Source: Mytilus edulis
Lineage: Eukaryota; Mollusca; Bivalvia; Mytilida; Mytilidae
Reading direction: 5' to 3'
Length of the DNA: 64,000 nt
Assembly: GCF_963676685.1 (NCBI RefSeq)
Contig: NC_092354.1
Span: forward strand, 20,280,746-20,344,745
Of the stretch, positions 34,613 to 45,522 are shown in pieces (position 1 is the stretch's first letter; every line of letters begins with the position of its first letter). The translations under genes and the position numbers were made by a program. The notes under the pieces are model-generated. The model saw nothing but the letters and a program-made list of their open reading frames with translations. It ran no database searches and was not told where the DNA came from.

Positions 34613-34805
34613 CTATTCTGTTATCAAATGTATATAGTTTTATCACAATTCATTTTTTCAAATGTAAATACGTTATGTTGATTTTTTGATTTTGTTATTT
34701 TGGATTTTTGTTGCTAAAGTGTAAATTATAAATTTTATAGTCGACGCCCGGCGAATAATCTTCAATAATTGAAGGATCGCTAGAAACCTAAAGAAGAAGA
34801 GAAGA
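32613..34805 (+). mobile_element. 5'-truncated LINE (Jockey/CR1-like) with A/G-rich tail
   Basis: Contains the end of the endonuclease-RT linker, the RT and the C-terminal region, but no endonuclease domain. After the stop at 34612 there is about 190 bases of 3' sequence ending in CTAAAGAAGAAGAGAAGA near 34790-34805, a short simple-repeat tail. It lies in the spacer of the large inverted repeat. The end positions are approximate and no target duplication was found. Confidence 0.75.
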
Positions 34806-34990
34806 CATCTAACAAATGCTAATGCATTTTGATTGGATGACGTCACTTATTTACATGGCATCAATTGACAATTGATGCTATGGGACGTACGAGCAAGCGC
34901 AGGCGGCATATGACAAATTTCAAATACATGTTTTAAGGTCGTTTTCAGTCAGTTTCATTAGAATGAAGATAACAATATTGTAATTTAAGC

Positions 34991-35132
34991 TCCGACGGCA
35001 TCAATTGTGGATATGATAATATGAAACGCGTCGTCAGTAAACTTAATTTGCGACCATCAAATCCCCAATTGATGCCACAGAGACAGTAAACGGGTATTTG
35101 CGACCATCAAATCCCCAATTGATGCCGTCGGA
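34991..35132. mobile_element. Small element with perfect 17-bp inverted ends
   Basis: TCCGACGGCATCAATTG (34991-35007) pairs exactly with CAATTGATGCCGTCGGA (35116-35132). Inside, TTTGCGACCATCAAATCCCC followed by AATTGATGCC is repeated directly (35048 and 35098). A related palindrome CATCAATTGACAATTGATG lies outside at 34859-34877. Confidence 0.75.
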
Positions 35133-35721
35133 ACTAAAAATACAATATAGTAATCTCCTAAATGGACGTTGCCGTGTACTTGTACATCCAAACAACAAAA
35201 AGACATTAAGCACACATCAGAGAGTATTTACAGTTACTGACAGTTAGTTCATAGCCAATGAACAACTAATAAAACCAATTATGCATCTATGACTAAATCG
35301 ATGGTTACATGTTGATTAGTCAAATCCAGGATGCTGTTTCAAAAAATGGTTCCGTACGGAAGATTCAAAATAAATTTAGTAAAAGTTGGCAAAATGATTC
35401 GAGGGGAATTGTTTCGAAATATATTGGCGAGTTTTGGATATGTCTTTGGGCCACTCGATATCTCTCGGCCGGAAGTCCGAATAAAATTCTCGGAACGTCT
35501 CGAAAGTTTTCGATCATTTATAACAAAATGGTTAAATTTATGAAGACGACTGGGCGGACGACGAACGCAAATTGACGACAATCATTCAACTGACTTTTTA
35601 GGACATATGTTTTTACAAAAACTGAATAAATCAATTGTTATGTACAACAAAATCAAGAGACACGTAGATTTTTGATAAGATTGATCAAGGTTCTAAATAA
35701 CTCAGTCCCAAATGACTATTT
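35133..35721. other. Spacer DNA with overlapping open frames
   Basis: A less AT-rich patch at 35309-35581 is open on both strands (80-88 codons). The plus-strand peptide from 35331 (LFQKMVPYGRFKINLVKVGK) has natural-looking composition but I recognise no family and see no splice sites in register. It is probably a relic of a repeat. Confidence 0.3.
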
Positions 35722-36329
35722 CAGTGATATAGATACAATGGATAAGCGTTGATTCTTGAAAAAGAAACCATGAGCCCGGAAACCATGAGCCCGGAGGGCG
35801 AATGGTTTGTTTTTCATGAATCAACGCTTATCCATTGTATCTATAACTTAAACTATTGTGTTAATGTCTTGTCAAAATTAACGCCTATTCTTTATTAGAA
35901 GGTATTGTAGGTAAGTGAGTTTAAATAACCATGTTATCGTGTTAAACGATCCATTACAATAAATTAAATATCACAAATAAATGTTTAAAAATACAAATAC
36001 ATTATTACACAACACGTCTGCCCTTTAAGATTTTCATATTATCAGGCATCTGAATATTATCTGTTTATACAAAATAAGTTCTATTCGGACTCATTTCTAT
36101 TAAAATTGAAAATGGAAAAAGATACATATAGTGCATATAATAAATGTGTTTCCGCAATTTTTTAACACGAAGCCTAATTCTAGGCACATAACGATTTTCT
36201 TGCATAGGAATTTGCGAATTAACATTTGTAAAATTATGAGGTAAAACAGATGAAATCCTATTATATTAATTTATAAAATAATAATGGACAAAAAGAATGT
36301 ATTCATTTTTATTTCAAACATGTGGAATA

Positions 36330-36733
36330 TAAAAAAAGAAGATGTGGTATGATTGTCAATGAGACAACTCTTATTATGAGACCAAAATAACACAGAAATT
36401 AACAACTATAGGTCACCGTACGGCCTTTAACAATGAACAAAGCCCACACCGCATAGTCAGCTATAAAAGGCCCCGAAATGACAATGTAAAACAATTCAAA
36501 CGAGAAAACTAATGGCTTATTTATGTAAAAATTGAACAAAAAACCCACTGAATTACAGCTAGGCTCCTGACTTAGGACAGGCACATACATACAGAATGTG
36601 GCGGGGTTAAAAAAGTTAGCGGGATCCCAACCCCCCTAACCTGGGACAGTGGTATAACAGTACAACATAAGAACGAACTATAAAAATCAGTTGAAACAGG
36701 CTTAACTCATCAGATGAACAGAAATACAAGTGG
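36330..36733 (-). mobile_element. R1 insertion with 10-bp target duplication
   Basis: ATGTGGAATA occurs at 36320-36329 and 36734-36743. Between the copies lies a 404-base R1 element starting with an A-rich run and the reversed tail signature (AGAAGATGTGGTATGATTGT). The left arm lacks it. It is the clearest R1 insertion boundary in the window. Confidence 0.8.
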
Positions 36734-37052
36734 ATGTGGAATAGCCAACATTAATCCGATTATAAACGACTAAACTCGCTTTTATTACACAAAATATCCA
36801 CAATAACATACAAAACAAGAACAAAAACTGGAAAACCAGAGATTATTGACAACAAAGAGAATTCAGGGATTCGAACCTAAACAGACAAGACCTAAACTTT
36901 ACCTCATTAATCTTAACCATGAAACCTCGTGGCTACCAACTTATATTGTACATTTGCCTATTATTAATATATAAAGGTACAAGCCCTGTGTGTATGTTGA
37001 ACCGATGTATATCATTTATTCATTTATATATATAAAATAAACCTATATAAAT

Positions 37053-37146
37053 CGTAACCAATTGGTAGCCCAGAGGTTTCATCGATATGTTGAAGTCAGT
37101 AACATTTAACAGAATTCATGGACGGGTTCGATTCCCAGTGAAGGCA
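37053..37146 (+). other. tRNA-like box sequences in the right arm
   Basis: A-box-like CCAATTGGTAGCCCAGAGG and B-box-like GGGTTCGATTCCCAGTG are about 60 bases apart, the counterpart of 30284-30365. A second, less complete pair lies in reverse at 36860-36945. Not a canonical tRNA. Confidence 0.35.
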
Positions 37147-37378
37147 TACAGAAATTACAAAAATTAAAGGTAAGTTTTTAAAATAATTCCATTTGTGAAC
37201 AGAAATCAGTAAATTAGTCAATTCAACCTTAATGAAATTAGACACACAACGGAAACAATAGAATATAATCTGGTGAGTCCATTTCAGCGACGGATTTAGG
37301 AAGCGTTGATTCTAGAAAAAGAATCCACGTTAAATGAATCGGCTGACGTCACCACAATGGTTTAAATGACAAGCACAA

Positions 37379-37791
37379 TTACCGTTTATAATTGAATGCA
37401 GGCAATGTGCACGTGACACGAATTTTCAGTTAGTCGTTACTATTAATAAGATTAGAATATGCTGACTTTGAAAATACTATTGACAGTTAGTTGATGTTAC
37501 TGTATAGTATTTGAACAACAGCTAAATCCCGCGGGTTTTTCTCGTGGTTTTGAAACACGTGTGTTGCCTTTGGCCATTTTCGGCTCTTTGGTCGGGTTAT
37601 TGTCTTTTTGATACATTCCCCATTTCCATTCTCAATTTTAATCATTTTCACTCTGTCAGCGTTGCTGTTATTTAATAGTTGTTTAAAAATCAAACACGAC
37701 TGCGAAATTTGCTTAACTATTGACATGTCAGGGGCAATAACTCTTAAAAAAAAGATACATTATACATTATACAATCACAACTTCGAATCCG
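37379..37791. other. DNA between the inverted repeat and the piggyBac-like elements
   Basis: No gene seen. TTTTCGGCTCTTTGGTCGGG and the following GTTATTGTCTTTTTGATAC resemble short repeat pieces at 28625-28670 and 59530-59590. Confidence 0.4.
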
Positions 37792-37795
37792 TTAA

Positions 37796-38088
37796 CCCTC
37801 TTGCTGCCGGAGGGACACATATGTCCAAACCGGCAGTGCCGGAGGGACACATATGTCCATGGATAAATTTATGCAAGCTTCTCATCAATGCTGTATCTCT
37901 TTCAATTAAAATACCGAAGATAAAACAGAGTTATGTTTTCTCCAGTGGGTCCCAAATGTATTGGTCATTATGTCGTGACGTCATATATCGAATGACGTCG
38001 TTGTTTGGCATGTTACGTCACAGACGTTGTTCTGTCGTATTTTCCGGCATATGAAATGCAACCTTGAAAAACGGTCGGCAGCAAGAGG
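37796..38088. mobile_element. piggyBac-like MITE, 293 bp
   Basis: Flanked by TTAA on both sides (37792-37795 and 38089-38092), with inverted ends CCCTCTTGCTGCC and GGCAGCAAGAGGG. TTAA duplication and CCC-starting ends are the hallmark of the piggyBac superfamily. Inside, GCCGGAGGGACACATATGTC is repeated directly. No transposase. Confidence 0.85.
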
Positions 38089-38416
38089 GTTAAATAGACA
38101 GATATAGGGCTAGTTGGGTTTTTTCTTTGCCCGAAGATCCGAATAAGTCACAGAGGAAGACACAAAAACTTTTTTTTAGATACAACCCTTCTTAAACTCT
38201 TTCAGTTGTGTTAATATGGCAAAATGTGCTTGTCATGTTAAAAACTCTCTTTTATTTAAGTAGTAATAACTTCTCGCCTTTCCTTATGGTCAGTCCGCTT
38301 TTCTTGGTTATCTAAAGGATTGTGTATTATGGACTAATTTATGCTTGATGAATAAATGACCAACAGGCAATGAATTTTAAATTGGAAAGGCTAATTGTGG
38401 AGTTATTGCCCCTTAA

Positions 38417-40186
38417 CCCTCTTGCTGCCAAAGGGACATTTATGGCTTTTACACACAAATCTTGTTGATTGTGTAGAACGTCAAAGGTCCCTTGTAACGT
38501 CACAATACTCAGGGGCACTGACAACGTCAAAATACGGCGTCAAAAGGGCGATTTTGGCGGGAATGAAGCAAACTGAATAAAATGCTTTAAAAGTATACTT
38601 TAAACGGATGTCAAGAAATGATACAGGATGATAAGCTTGTTAGTACTATAATACAAATTTATTTAACGTGTTTACTAATTATCTAGTTCGTCATTTTCAT
38701 GTAAAATGTTGCATTCTTTCGAGAAATTTGTTTTACGGTTTTTTTTCGTACATCTATCAATTAGAATATCTCATATAAATCAAAAATCTTATCCCTGATT
38801 AATAATCATAAAAAAAGGTAACTGTTATACTTGATTACGTTTAATATTAATATTCATTCACACTACACCAAACACGCTTTAGCTAAAAGAACTGGATAAT
38901 TTATTTAGGGCTCAAATACCACGATTGAAATCTCAGCTAGGATTTTTTTTTGTAAAGGTACACACATGTTAACCGATGTACTTGTATTGCCATGCGATAT
39001 TTCAATACATTTTAAACCTGTTTCATCATGGAAGCACTGCCTTCAAAATGTTTATTTTCATTCGAAATGGGGATGTTAAATTAGTAGTAGACACATAGAC
39101 ACAAAGTGGCAACCTCTTTTTTTTCTGGCATTCACCACAGATCTTTTACTTTGTAGGACTCATTGAGCAATAGATTTATTGTATATTGAGTTTCAAATGT
39201 CCTTAATAGTGCATGAAATATTTGCCACTGAACGTTGAGAAGAGAATAATTTATCAATTAACAGATTTAAAGATATTTCGTGTATGTCAATTACAGTGTG
39301 TACTTATCATAGTAAATGAAAATGATTTATTATTGATTCAGGTTCACTTGTAGACAATAGAAATTCATTTTAGAGAACTTCTTTCCTCGTTTTTACTGGG
39401 TTTTTTTTTTTTAATTCGTATTCTCTAAAATTTTGAGCAATAAGTGGTCAACAAAATTATGATAAACATGATTAAAAAATAAGCAAAATGAATATGGATA
39501 ATAATTTTTATATAAAAAATATTTCCTCGCCTACCGAAACAAGGATTTAAATCATGATAATTTTAATCTGACACGTTTGATACTTTACAACAAGAAGTAG
39601 TTCATAGAATCATAGAACATAGAACATAGAACAGCTGCTCGGAGATTTTATTTATTTTTATGAATTTGTACACGCTTTGTTTTTGTTTTCATTTTCATTG
39701 AGTGCCGTTGTTTTGCCGTTTATATAATGATTTTAGAGATTTTTTTACAGTACTTATACCAATTACCTAATAAAAAACGAGAATAAATATTTTACTATTT
39801 TATAGGTGGTTAAGAATCATTTATGCATTTCACTTGACAAAGATAAAACAAAGTCGCCCTTAAAGCTAGTATAGCAATTGGTATATTATTTTCACTTTAT
39901 TTTAAGACAAGAAAGATTAAAAAAATATATTCCAAGGTTAAAAGTTGTATTTGTAAATAATCTGGTATTAAAAACATCGTTTATGACAATCTTAGAGCAT
40001 ATTTAACTTCCGTAAAATTACTTATACATCGTTTTCATAATTACGGCTACATTGACGCGGGAAAAATTATGGACGGCGGGAAAGCGCAGTTCTACAGATA
40101 GGCACAAGTTTTGCAACGTCACAGATAAGAAACGTCAAGATGCTTTTGGCGCGACAAAGCAAGAAAAAAACTCGGCAGCAAGAGGG
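38417..40186. mobile_element. piggyBac-like non-autonomous element, 1.77 kb
   Basis: TTAA at 38413-38416 and 40187-40190 flank inverted ends CCCTCTTGCTGCC and GGCAGCAAGAGGG, the same as the 293-bp element 325 bases upstream. The interior is AT-rich with no transposase frame and includes a SINE-tail relic (39205-39260). It could be an internally deleted copy or two MITEs bounding unrelated DNA; the matching ends favour one element. Confidence 0.75.
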
Positions 40187-40424
40187 TTAAATGGCAATAT
40201 TTAATCAAATTTCGAATACATGTCGTATTCCTAAAAAGAAAACAAAACTGACGTTAACGTGATTCACTAGTCGAGGTTTATTTTCTATGAATTTTTTGGA
40301 GTTATTCCACCTGAAGCAAATCTCGCAGTTCGTGACTTCAAATACTGAGGTTGTTACAGCAACACTGACAGAATGAAGGTGATTATCTAATCGTGTCAGA
40401 AAATTCGGTAAATACAATAAGGAG

Positions 40425-40620
40425 ATGTGGTAGGATTGCAACTGAGGCAACTGACCACATCAGTTCAAATGAAGTGGACGTAATTATTAAGGAATCATAG
40501 GCGACCATACAGCCTTAAACAATGAAAAAAAAAACTAATATATAGTGAGCTATAAAATGACCCGAAAACTATGAAGTAGTTTAACTGAGAAAACTATCGG
40601 TCTGATTAATGACATAATAT
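40425..40620 (-). repeat. R1 copy, diverged
   Basis: GGAGATGTGGTAGGATTGCA, then CAACTGAGGCAACTGACCA and the body pieces GCGACCATACAGCCTTAAAC and GGTCTGATTAATG, all in reversed R1 order. Confidence 0.65.
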
Positions 40621-40768
40621 TTTACAATTTTTATTTTTTTTAATTTGCCTATTATTTTCCATTCTGTTAACCCCATCCAGACCCTTATATTTAAAATAAA
40701 GTCGTTGAAAGCCAATTATTTTTAAGTTTGGTTTTTTGTTCTCATAGTAGGATTGTTAGTTCGGTTAC

Positions 40769-41160
40769 TAATCCCAGCTAACAATGTTACGTCATAATTA
40801 CGTCGTGACAACGTCATGTTTTCGTCGCATTGACGTCAGGTTATTACGTTGTATTTACGTAAAAGTGTATGGTTTTCTTGACGTTGTCACAACGTCGTAC
40901 ATTAACGTTGTGGTGACGTAAAATTACGTTTCTACAACGTTATTCCTGACATTACAACAACGTTTATATCACGTTATGTCGATGTTGTCACAACGTCATA
41001 CATCAACGTTGTGGTGACGTAAAATTACGTTTCTACAACGTTATTCCTGACATTACAACAACGTTTATATCACGTTATCGCAACATTATACATTAACGTT
41101 GTGGTGACGTAAAACGTAAAATTACGTTTCTACAACGTTCATATCACATTATGTCGACGT
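40769..41160 (+). repeat. ACGT-rich array, left part
   Basis: Starts CCCAGCTAACAATGTTACGT and continues with about three diverged units of roughly 100 bases built from GTTGTGGTGACGTAAAATTA, CGTTTCTACAACGTTATTCC and TCACGTTATGTCGA, ending at ATGTCGACGTAATATAC. Both strands look alike because ACGT and AACGTT are palindromic. It resembles terminal arrays of DNA transposons that start CCCAG. Confidence 0.75.
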
Positions 41161-41479
41161 AATATACTTGCACTTTTATATTTTGCTTTATAGTTGGCCA
41201 AGAAATTATCGTATATACAAACACATAGTATCAACTGTGTTTGGGACCATGAGGTGATCTCTAGATGATATATGTTGGTTATATTCTCTAAAGGAATTCG
41301 TATATTCTGCATCATCATCTTTTTTTTTTGTACATGTAGCTTCAATCGAATTACTGTTTCAGTAATTGTGATATAACAGAAATGAATCCTAGGGCCATCT
41401 ATAGCTGAGTGGCTGCCTATTCGTATGCAGTTCTTGATAGTGCTTGTAAAAATAATATGCATTTATCATATATGTTACT

Positions 41480-42095
41480 CTATAAGAGGGATGTTGCCCC
41501 GGTCTCTTTAACCCGTCTTTAATTGCTGCTTATACGATATGGGAGTTGCCCATTGTTGCAGGCAGTACATTGACCTCTATAGTTATTTTCTGTGTCGTTT
41601 GGTCTCTTGTGGAGAGTCTCGTTGGCAATCATAGTACCACATCTTCTTTTTTTATAGGGTTTTATATTCAATTTATTTCATCGTAGTATACATTTCTCAT
41701 TAAGCATGTTCACGTTCTGAATATAATATCTGGCTAGCTAAATACCCACCCATGAAAGTTATAAAAAAAAGTTTATGAAAAGTAAATAATGCCTGCAAAT
41801 GTTTGCACCTGTCCTAAGTCAGGAATCTGATGTACAGTAGTTGTCGTTTGTTTATGTAATTTATACGCGTTTCTCGTTTCTCGTTTTTTTATTTTATATA
41901 GATTAGACCGTTGGTTTTCTCGTTTGAATGGTTTTTACACTAGTAATTTTGGGGCCCTTTATAGCTTGTTGTTCGGTGTGAGCCAAGGCTCCGTGTTGAA
42001 GGCCGTACATTGACGTATAATGGTTTACTTTTTTAAAATTATTATTTGGACGGATGTAGTCTCATTGGCACTCACACAACATCTTCCTATATCTG
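41480..42095 (+). repeat. Two successive R1 copies
   Basis: Copy 1 (41480-41660) ends with GTTGGCAATCATAGTACCAC and a T-rich tail. Copy 2 (41800-42095) has TGTCCTAAGTCAGGAATCTG, CGTTGGTTTTCTCGTTTGAA and a decayed tail ending 42080-42095, just beyond the candidate minus-strand stop codon at 42100. Confidence 0.7.
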
Positions 42096-42099
42096 TATA

Positions 42100-42210
42100 T
42101 CAAAAAGTGAAGAATTGATCGTTAACTTTGTTTATTTTAAATATGTTCTCCTGGGTCCCTGGTAGTGGTATTTCCGGAGCTGCTGCAATTGTCCTCTTAA
42201 CAGTTGGTTC
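42100..42210 (-). CDS. Candidate last exon of a minus-strand gene, unknown function
   Basis: On the minus strand an acceptor (TTGGCATTGCAG, ending 42211) opens an exon of 36 codons plus TGA at 42102-42100. Reading in phase 0 gives EPTVKRTIAAAPEIPLPGTQ then ENIFKINKVN and a short hydrophobic end (QFFTF). The upstream exon 43228-43118 also ends in phase 0, so the two join in frame. The Pro/Ala-rich middle is low in complexity and suggests a flexible tail. No family is recognised. R1 repeat DNA begins a few bases after the stop. The intron between the two exons (907 bases) holds a LINE fragment. Confidence 0.5.
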   Translation of the reverse strand, partial: EPTVKRTIAAAPEIPLPGTQENIFKINKVNDQFFTF

Positions 42211-42683
42211 CTGCAATGCCAATACAAAAACTTATTTGTACAAAAAGTTAAATTGTAATTATTCTAGGTCAAACATTATTGCAAATAAATACTAGATCTA
42301 TGTAGCTGTGTGTAAGACGTGGCTTTCCAAATCTCCTTGAAAAACACACAAACCACATAATTATATATTCAGTTAAATTTAATGTTCCCCTTAATTTATT
42401 GTCTCAAAAGAGTATCTTGATCTTCACAATGCTAGTTACAAATGCATATCTATAAGGCCACCCTTAAAAAATTGTTTGTTTGGCATAGCCGACCCACACT
42501 ATCAGCAGGTGGGTAGGTAGGTAGGGAAATTTTTTTTTTTTTTTACATTTAAAAACTTTATACATGTAAATCATGAAGTCTCTAGATCAATGTTGTCTAA
42601 AGCATTGCAGCATTGTTGTGTGTACATGCTGGTGGTTTCTTTGAAAGGGGTCAACCGTCAATGTCACATTCTACATCATACAC

Positions 42684-43083
42684 AGAAACAAAATCAAGAG
42701 CATACCAGGCACTAGTAAGACCCAAACTGGAATATAGTTGTAGTGTCTGGGACCCCCATATGAAAGAACAACAGATACAATTAGAAAAGGTACAGAGACG
42801 TGCTGCTCGTTATGTACACAACAACTACGATTACACGAGCAGTGTCACAAACATGCTAAATCAGTTGAAATGGCCACCACTAGCTGAGAGACGCTTAAAA
42901 ACCAGACTTATTTTATTTTATAAAGTAATACATTGTCTTGTTGCCATTCCATCGCATATTCTTGAACAAACAGACGGCAGAACAAGACAAAATTTTAGAC
43001 CTTATAACAATTTCGTACTGAATTATAAAAAACAACAACATAGAATACAAACAATAATAATGTTGGGAAATATTCCAATATAG
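42684..43083 (+). pseudogene. LINE C-terminal fragment (Jockey/CR1-like)
   Basis: About 130 codons match the C-terminal part of the RT at 33524-34612 in order: SRAYQALVRPKLEY, WDPHMKEQQ, LEKVQRRAAR, TSSVTNMLNQLKW and LILFYKVIHCLVAIPSH. Everything upstream, including the catalytic domain, is missing, and the frame ends at TAG 43081-43083. It lies in the candidate intron of the minus-strand gene, in opposite orientation. It differs clearly from the first LINE, so it is another family member. Confidence 0.85.
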
Positions 43084-43117
43084 GTTGCACTATACGGGGA
43101 AATAATGGTATTCTTAC

Positions 43118-43228
43118 CATATAGCGTGTTCCGCCTGGTTCTGGGGGTGTATGTTTTAGGGTTTCCCCAATCAATTCTTCAATATCTGATGTCCTTGCTG
43201 AGGGGTACATGTAGTTCTTCATGTAAGA
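43118..43228 (-). CDS. Candidate internal exon of the minus-strand gene
   Basis: On the minus strand a tract ending TTTTTGTAG precedes the exon and a good donor (ATG then GTAAGAA at 43117) ends it. The frame gives SYMKNYMYPSARTSDIEELI then GETLKHTPPEPGGTRYM, a protein-like sequence with few AT-biased residues, ending in phase 0. The acceptor could be after TAG (exon from 43230, previous exon in phase 1) or after TAGAG (exon from 43228, previous exon in phase 0). If the first exon is non-coding, translation could start at the Met codon at 43222. I recognise no family. Confidence 0.55.
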
Positions 43229-43261
43229 CTCTACAAAAATTGACATTGATAAAATTTGCAT

Positions 43262-44004
43262 AGTGATATTAAATATAATTTAAAAATAAACCGTAGACTG
43301 TCAGGGAGCAACAATTTAACTTCAAGGAGGGTCATGGTTTTTGCTTGAGTCAGTGAAGTGCAAACAATTTTATTTAATTTTTCAACGATATCAATCAAAT
43401 TTTTTTTTTTAAGTCTAACACTATAAGGTATGGGTGGAATCTGGATTCAGAATATTTTTTGTCCTGTACTCGAACAGAATATTTTGTTTCATCAATTTGG
43501 AAATCTTAAGAAAAAACTCCATGACCCCCCCCCCCTTTTTTTTCTATAGTTAAATGGTGGTTCCCTAATTTCAAAGGCAAATTCGGTATTTTCATTAAAT
43601 ATTTATGAGTTTGAAGCTACACTATTGATTTTGTTAGATGGCATAATGATTTATCATTTATCAAATTAAATACACAGCTTTTTTACATTTTTTATTACTT
43701 TTTACATTATGACATATTCCAATCTTCATTGTGACTGATATATCTTTTTAAACTCCACAAAGAACCGGTAAAAAAAACAAATTTACAGTATTGTCAGCGC
43801 CGGCAAAATAGCCATTACTTTGAATTATGCTATAGCTATTTATAGCTCGCTTTTAATCGAGATATTATAATCATATTATATAATTACTGTTTCACCGGCA
43901 AATAAGCCACTGCCAAAATATAAAAAAAAAATATAATTGAAAATTATGACCATAAATGTATGTTTAAAATTTACATTTACAAATTTGCCATATATATGGC
44001 GGGG
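43262..44004. other. Intronic DNA with repeat pieces
   Basis: Contains a C-run (43527-43534) and a copy at 43410-43560 of the family seen at 54078 and 62680 (GGATTCAGAATATTT, AAGGTATG). No exon seen. Confidence 0.5.
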
Positions 44005-44635
44005 TCCGGACCGTATATACGTAACGTAACGGTACCCAAATTGCACCTATTTAGCAAAACTAGCAGCGAAAATCTTACAAGATTTCATAGAGACTAAACA
44101 ATTTGTATTTTTATGATTTGATACTTAGCACATCTTTCAACATAGGTAAAACTATTTAGATATGCACAAAACGTTCACAGTATTTATCAACAGATGAAGT
44201 ATTTACTGAAAAAGCAAAATGTACTGAAACGTCATCTTTTTAATATGAGCAAATACAATATGTTACAAGTATCAATTTAAAAAATAATGAAGAGTAAGCA
44301 TGGACTAATATCCAATTGTTCAAAATATTTGAAGAAATTAAACAAAAGCTCTGTTATTAGACTTTTGACGATGTGAATTTAAGCATGGATGCAATTTGGG
44401 TACTCCTCATTTCAGAATCATTGATGGTTTGGAGGTCAGTTTAGACCAATTTTTCTATGATTCCATATGGAATAAAAATCAAATTGGTGTACCTTTATAA
44501 CAAAGGATACGGCTACAAAATAAACACAGAATGGACATTTGTGTCTTTATCATAAAAAAACGTAGATGAATAAACTGTCAAAATAGGTGCAATTTGGGTA
44601 CCGTCACGTTATACTCGTACGGTCCAACCATACGC
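44005..44635. mobile_element. Element with inverted ends, about 630 bp
   Basis: GTAACGGTACCCAAATTGCA then CCTATTT (44026-44052) pairs with AAATAGGTGCAATTTGGGTA then CCGTCAC (44581-44607). Outside these, GGACCGTATATACGTAACGT and ACGTTATACTCGTACGGTCC also pair imperfectly, extending the ends to about 30 bases or more. No transposase frame. Related GGTCCGTATG-type pieces lie at 44640-44690 and 45129-45185. Confidence 0.7.
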
Positions 44636-45407
44636 GTGCGGTCGGACCGTATGAGTATATGAGTATGGTCCAGTACGAGCTGACCTAATGTTATTGGATC
44701 ATATGGTTTAAATTTAGACAACCATTATCACAATCTTTATTTTTAGTATTACAAATTGTTATTACAATTAGATGGACGTATTTTTTTTGCGTTGAAATGT
44801 GTGCTGTTCATGCATGTTCCCTTGCATTTACATTTTTGTTTCTAAAATTGCTAAATAGTGTCCTCCCACATTATGTTTTCTTCCGATATCTTCAATTTCA
44901 GTGATCATATAATTCAATTAATGTATTACTGGTCGACATGTTAAGACATACAAGAAATTGACAGATTTATTAGCGCGAATTTTTTAAATAGTTAAAATAT
45001 AAAGTTTTTATTTCAATTACATTTGAACTTTTTTATATAAATTTGAGAGTTAAGTTATCTTGATCTGTTTATATATGCATTTGCATTAAACTTGAACAAC
45101 TTCTTTATACATGTTATATTAGTTCTACCGTATGAGTATTTTGAAAAAGTAAGCATACGGTCCAAAAACTCATAGATACGGTCTGGAACATATATTATAT
45201 AATACAGATTAATCGTTGACTATTTATTCAGTCATTATATACATAATAATAATTAAAGGAGTAGTGGTATGATTTTTTTGTAAATTATATTGTCCCTTGC
45301 AAAAATAAATAATTATAAATAATAATTTATTTTATTAAAGTGTCACATACTCGTCTACTGATGTTATAGATACAGATAATATTATATAATATACATTGCA
45401 CAATAGT

Positions 45408-45522
45408 TAGCTGCGGAACCGTAGCTCCTATAGGTCCTTATGTTATTTTTTGACTATTTGCGGAGGTCCGCAAATAGTCAAAAAAATAACATAAGGACCT
45501 AAGATCTACGGTTCCGCAGCTA
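45408..45522. mobile_element. Palindromic MITE with 9-bp target duplication
   Basis: CACAATAGT stands on both sides (45399-45407 and 45523-45531). The 115 bases between are almost a complete palindrome with arms of about 55 bases (TAGCTGCGGAACCGTAG at both ends, with CGGAGGTCCG at the centre). A 9-bp duplication with long inverted ends is typical of Mutator-like elements; that assignment is an inference. Confidence 0.9.

Larger units (their letters stand above)
35722..37378 (-). repeat. Right arm of the large inverted repeat
   Basis: Reverse complement of 30046-32030; the matched landmarks are listed there. After removing the 404-bp insertion at 36330-36733 the arm is about 1.25 kb, equal to the left arm without its 779-bp block, which supports a shared ancestral arm. 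The arms differ by many substitutions and small indels, so the duplication is not recent. Confidence 0.9.

Noticed and set aside
35309..35581. Overlapping frames on both strands of 80-88 codons
   Set aside because: Being open on both strands argues for composition or a repeat relic; no domain recognised.
40769..41160. ACGT motifs as a cluster of bound regulatory sites
   Set aside because: The motifs recur with a unit of about 100 bases and with a CCCAG end, which fits transposon-end arrays better than an enhancer.
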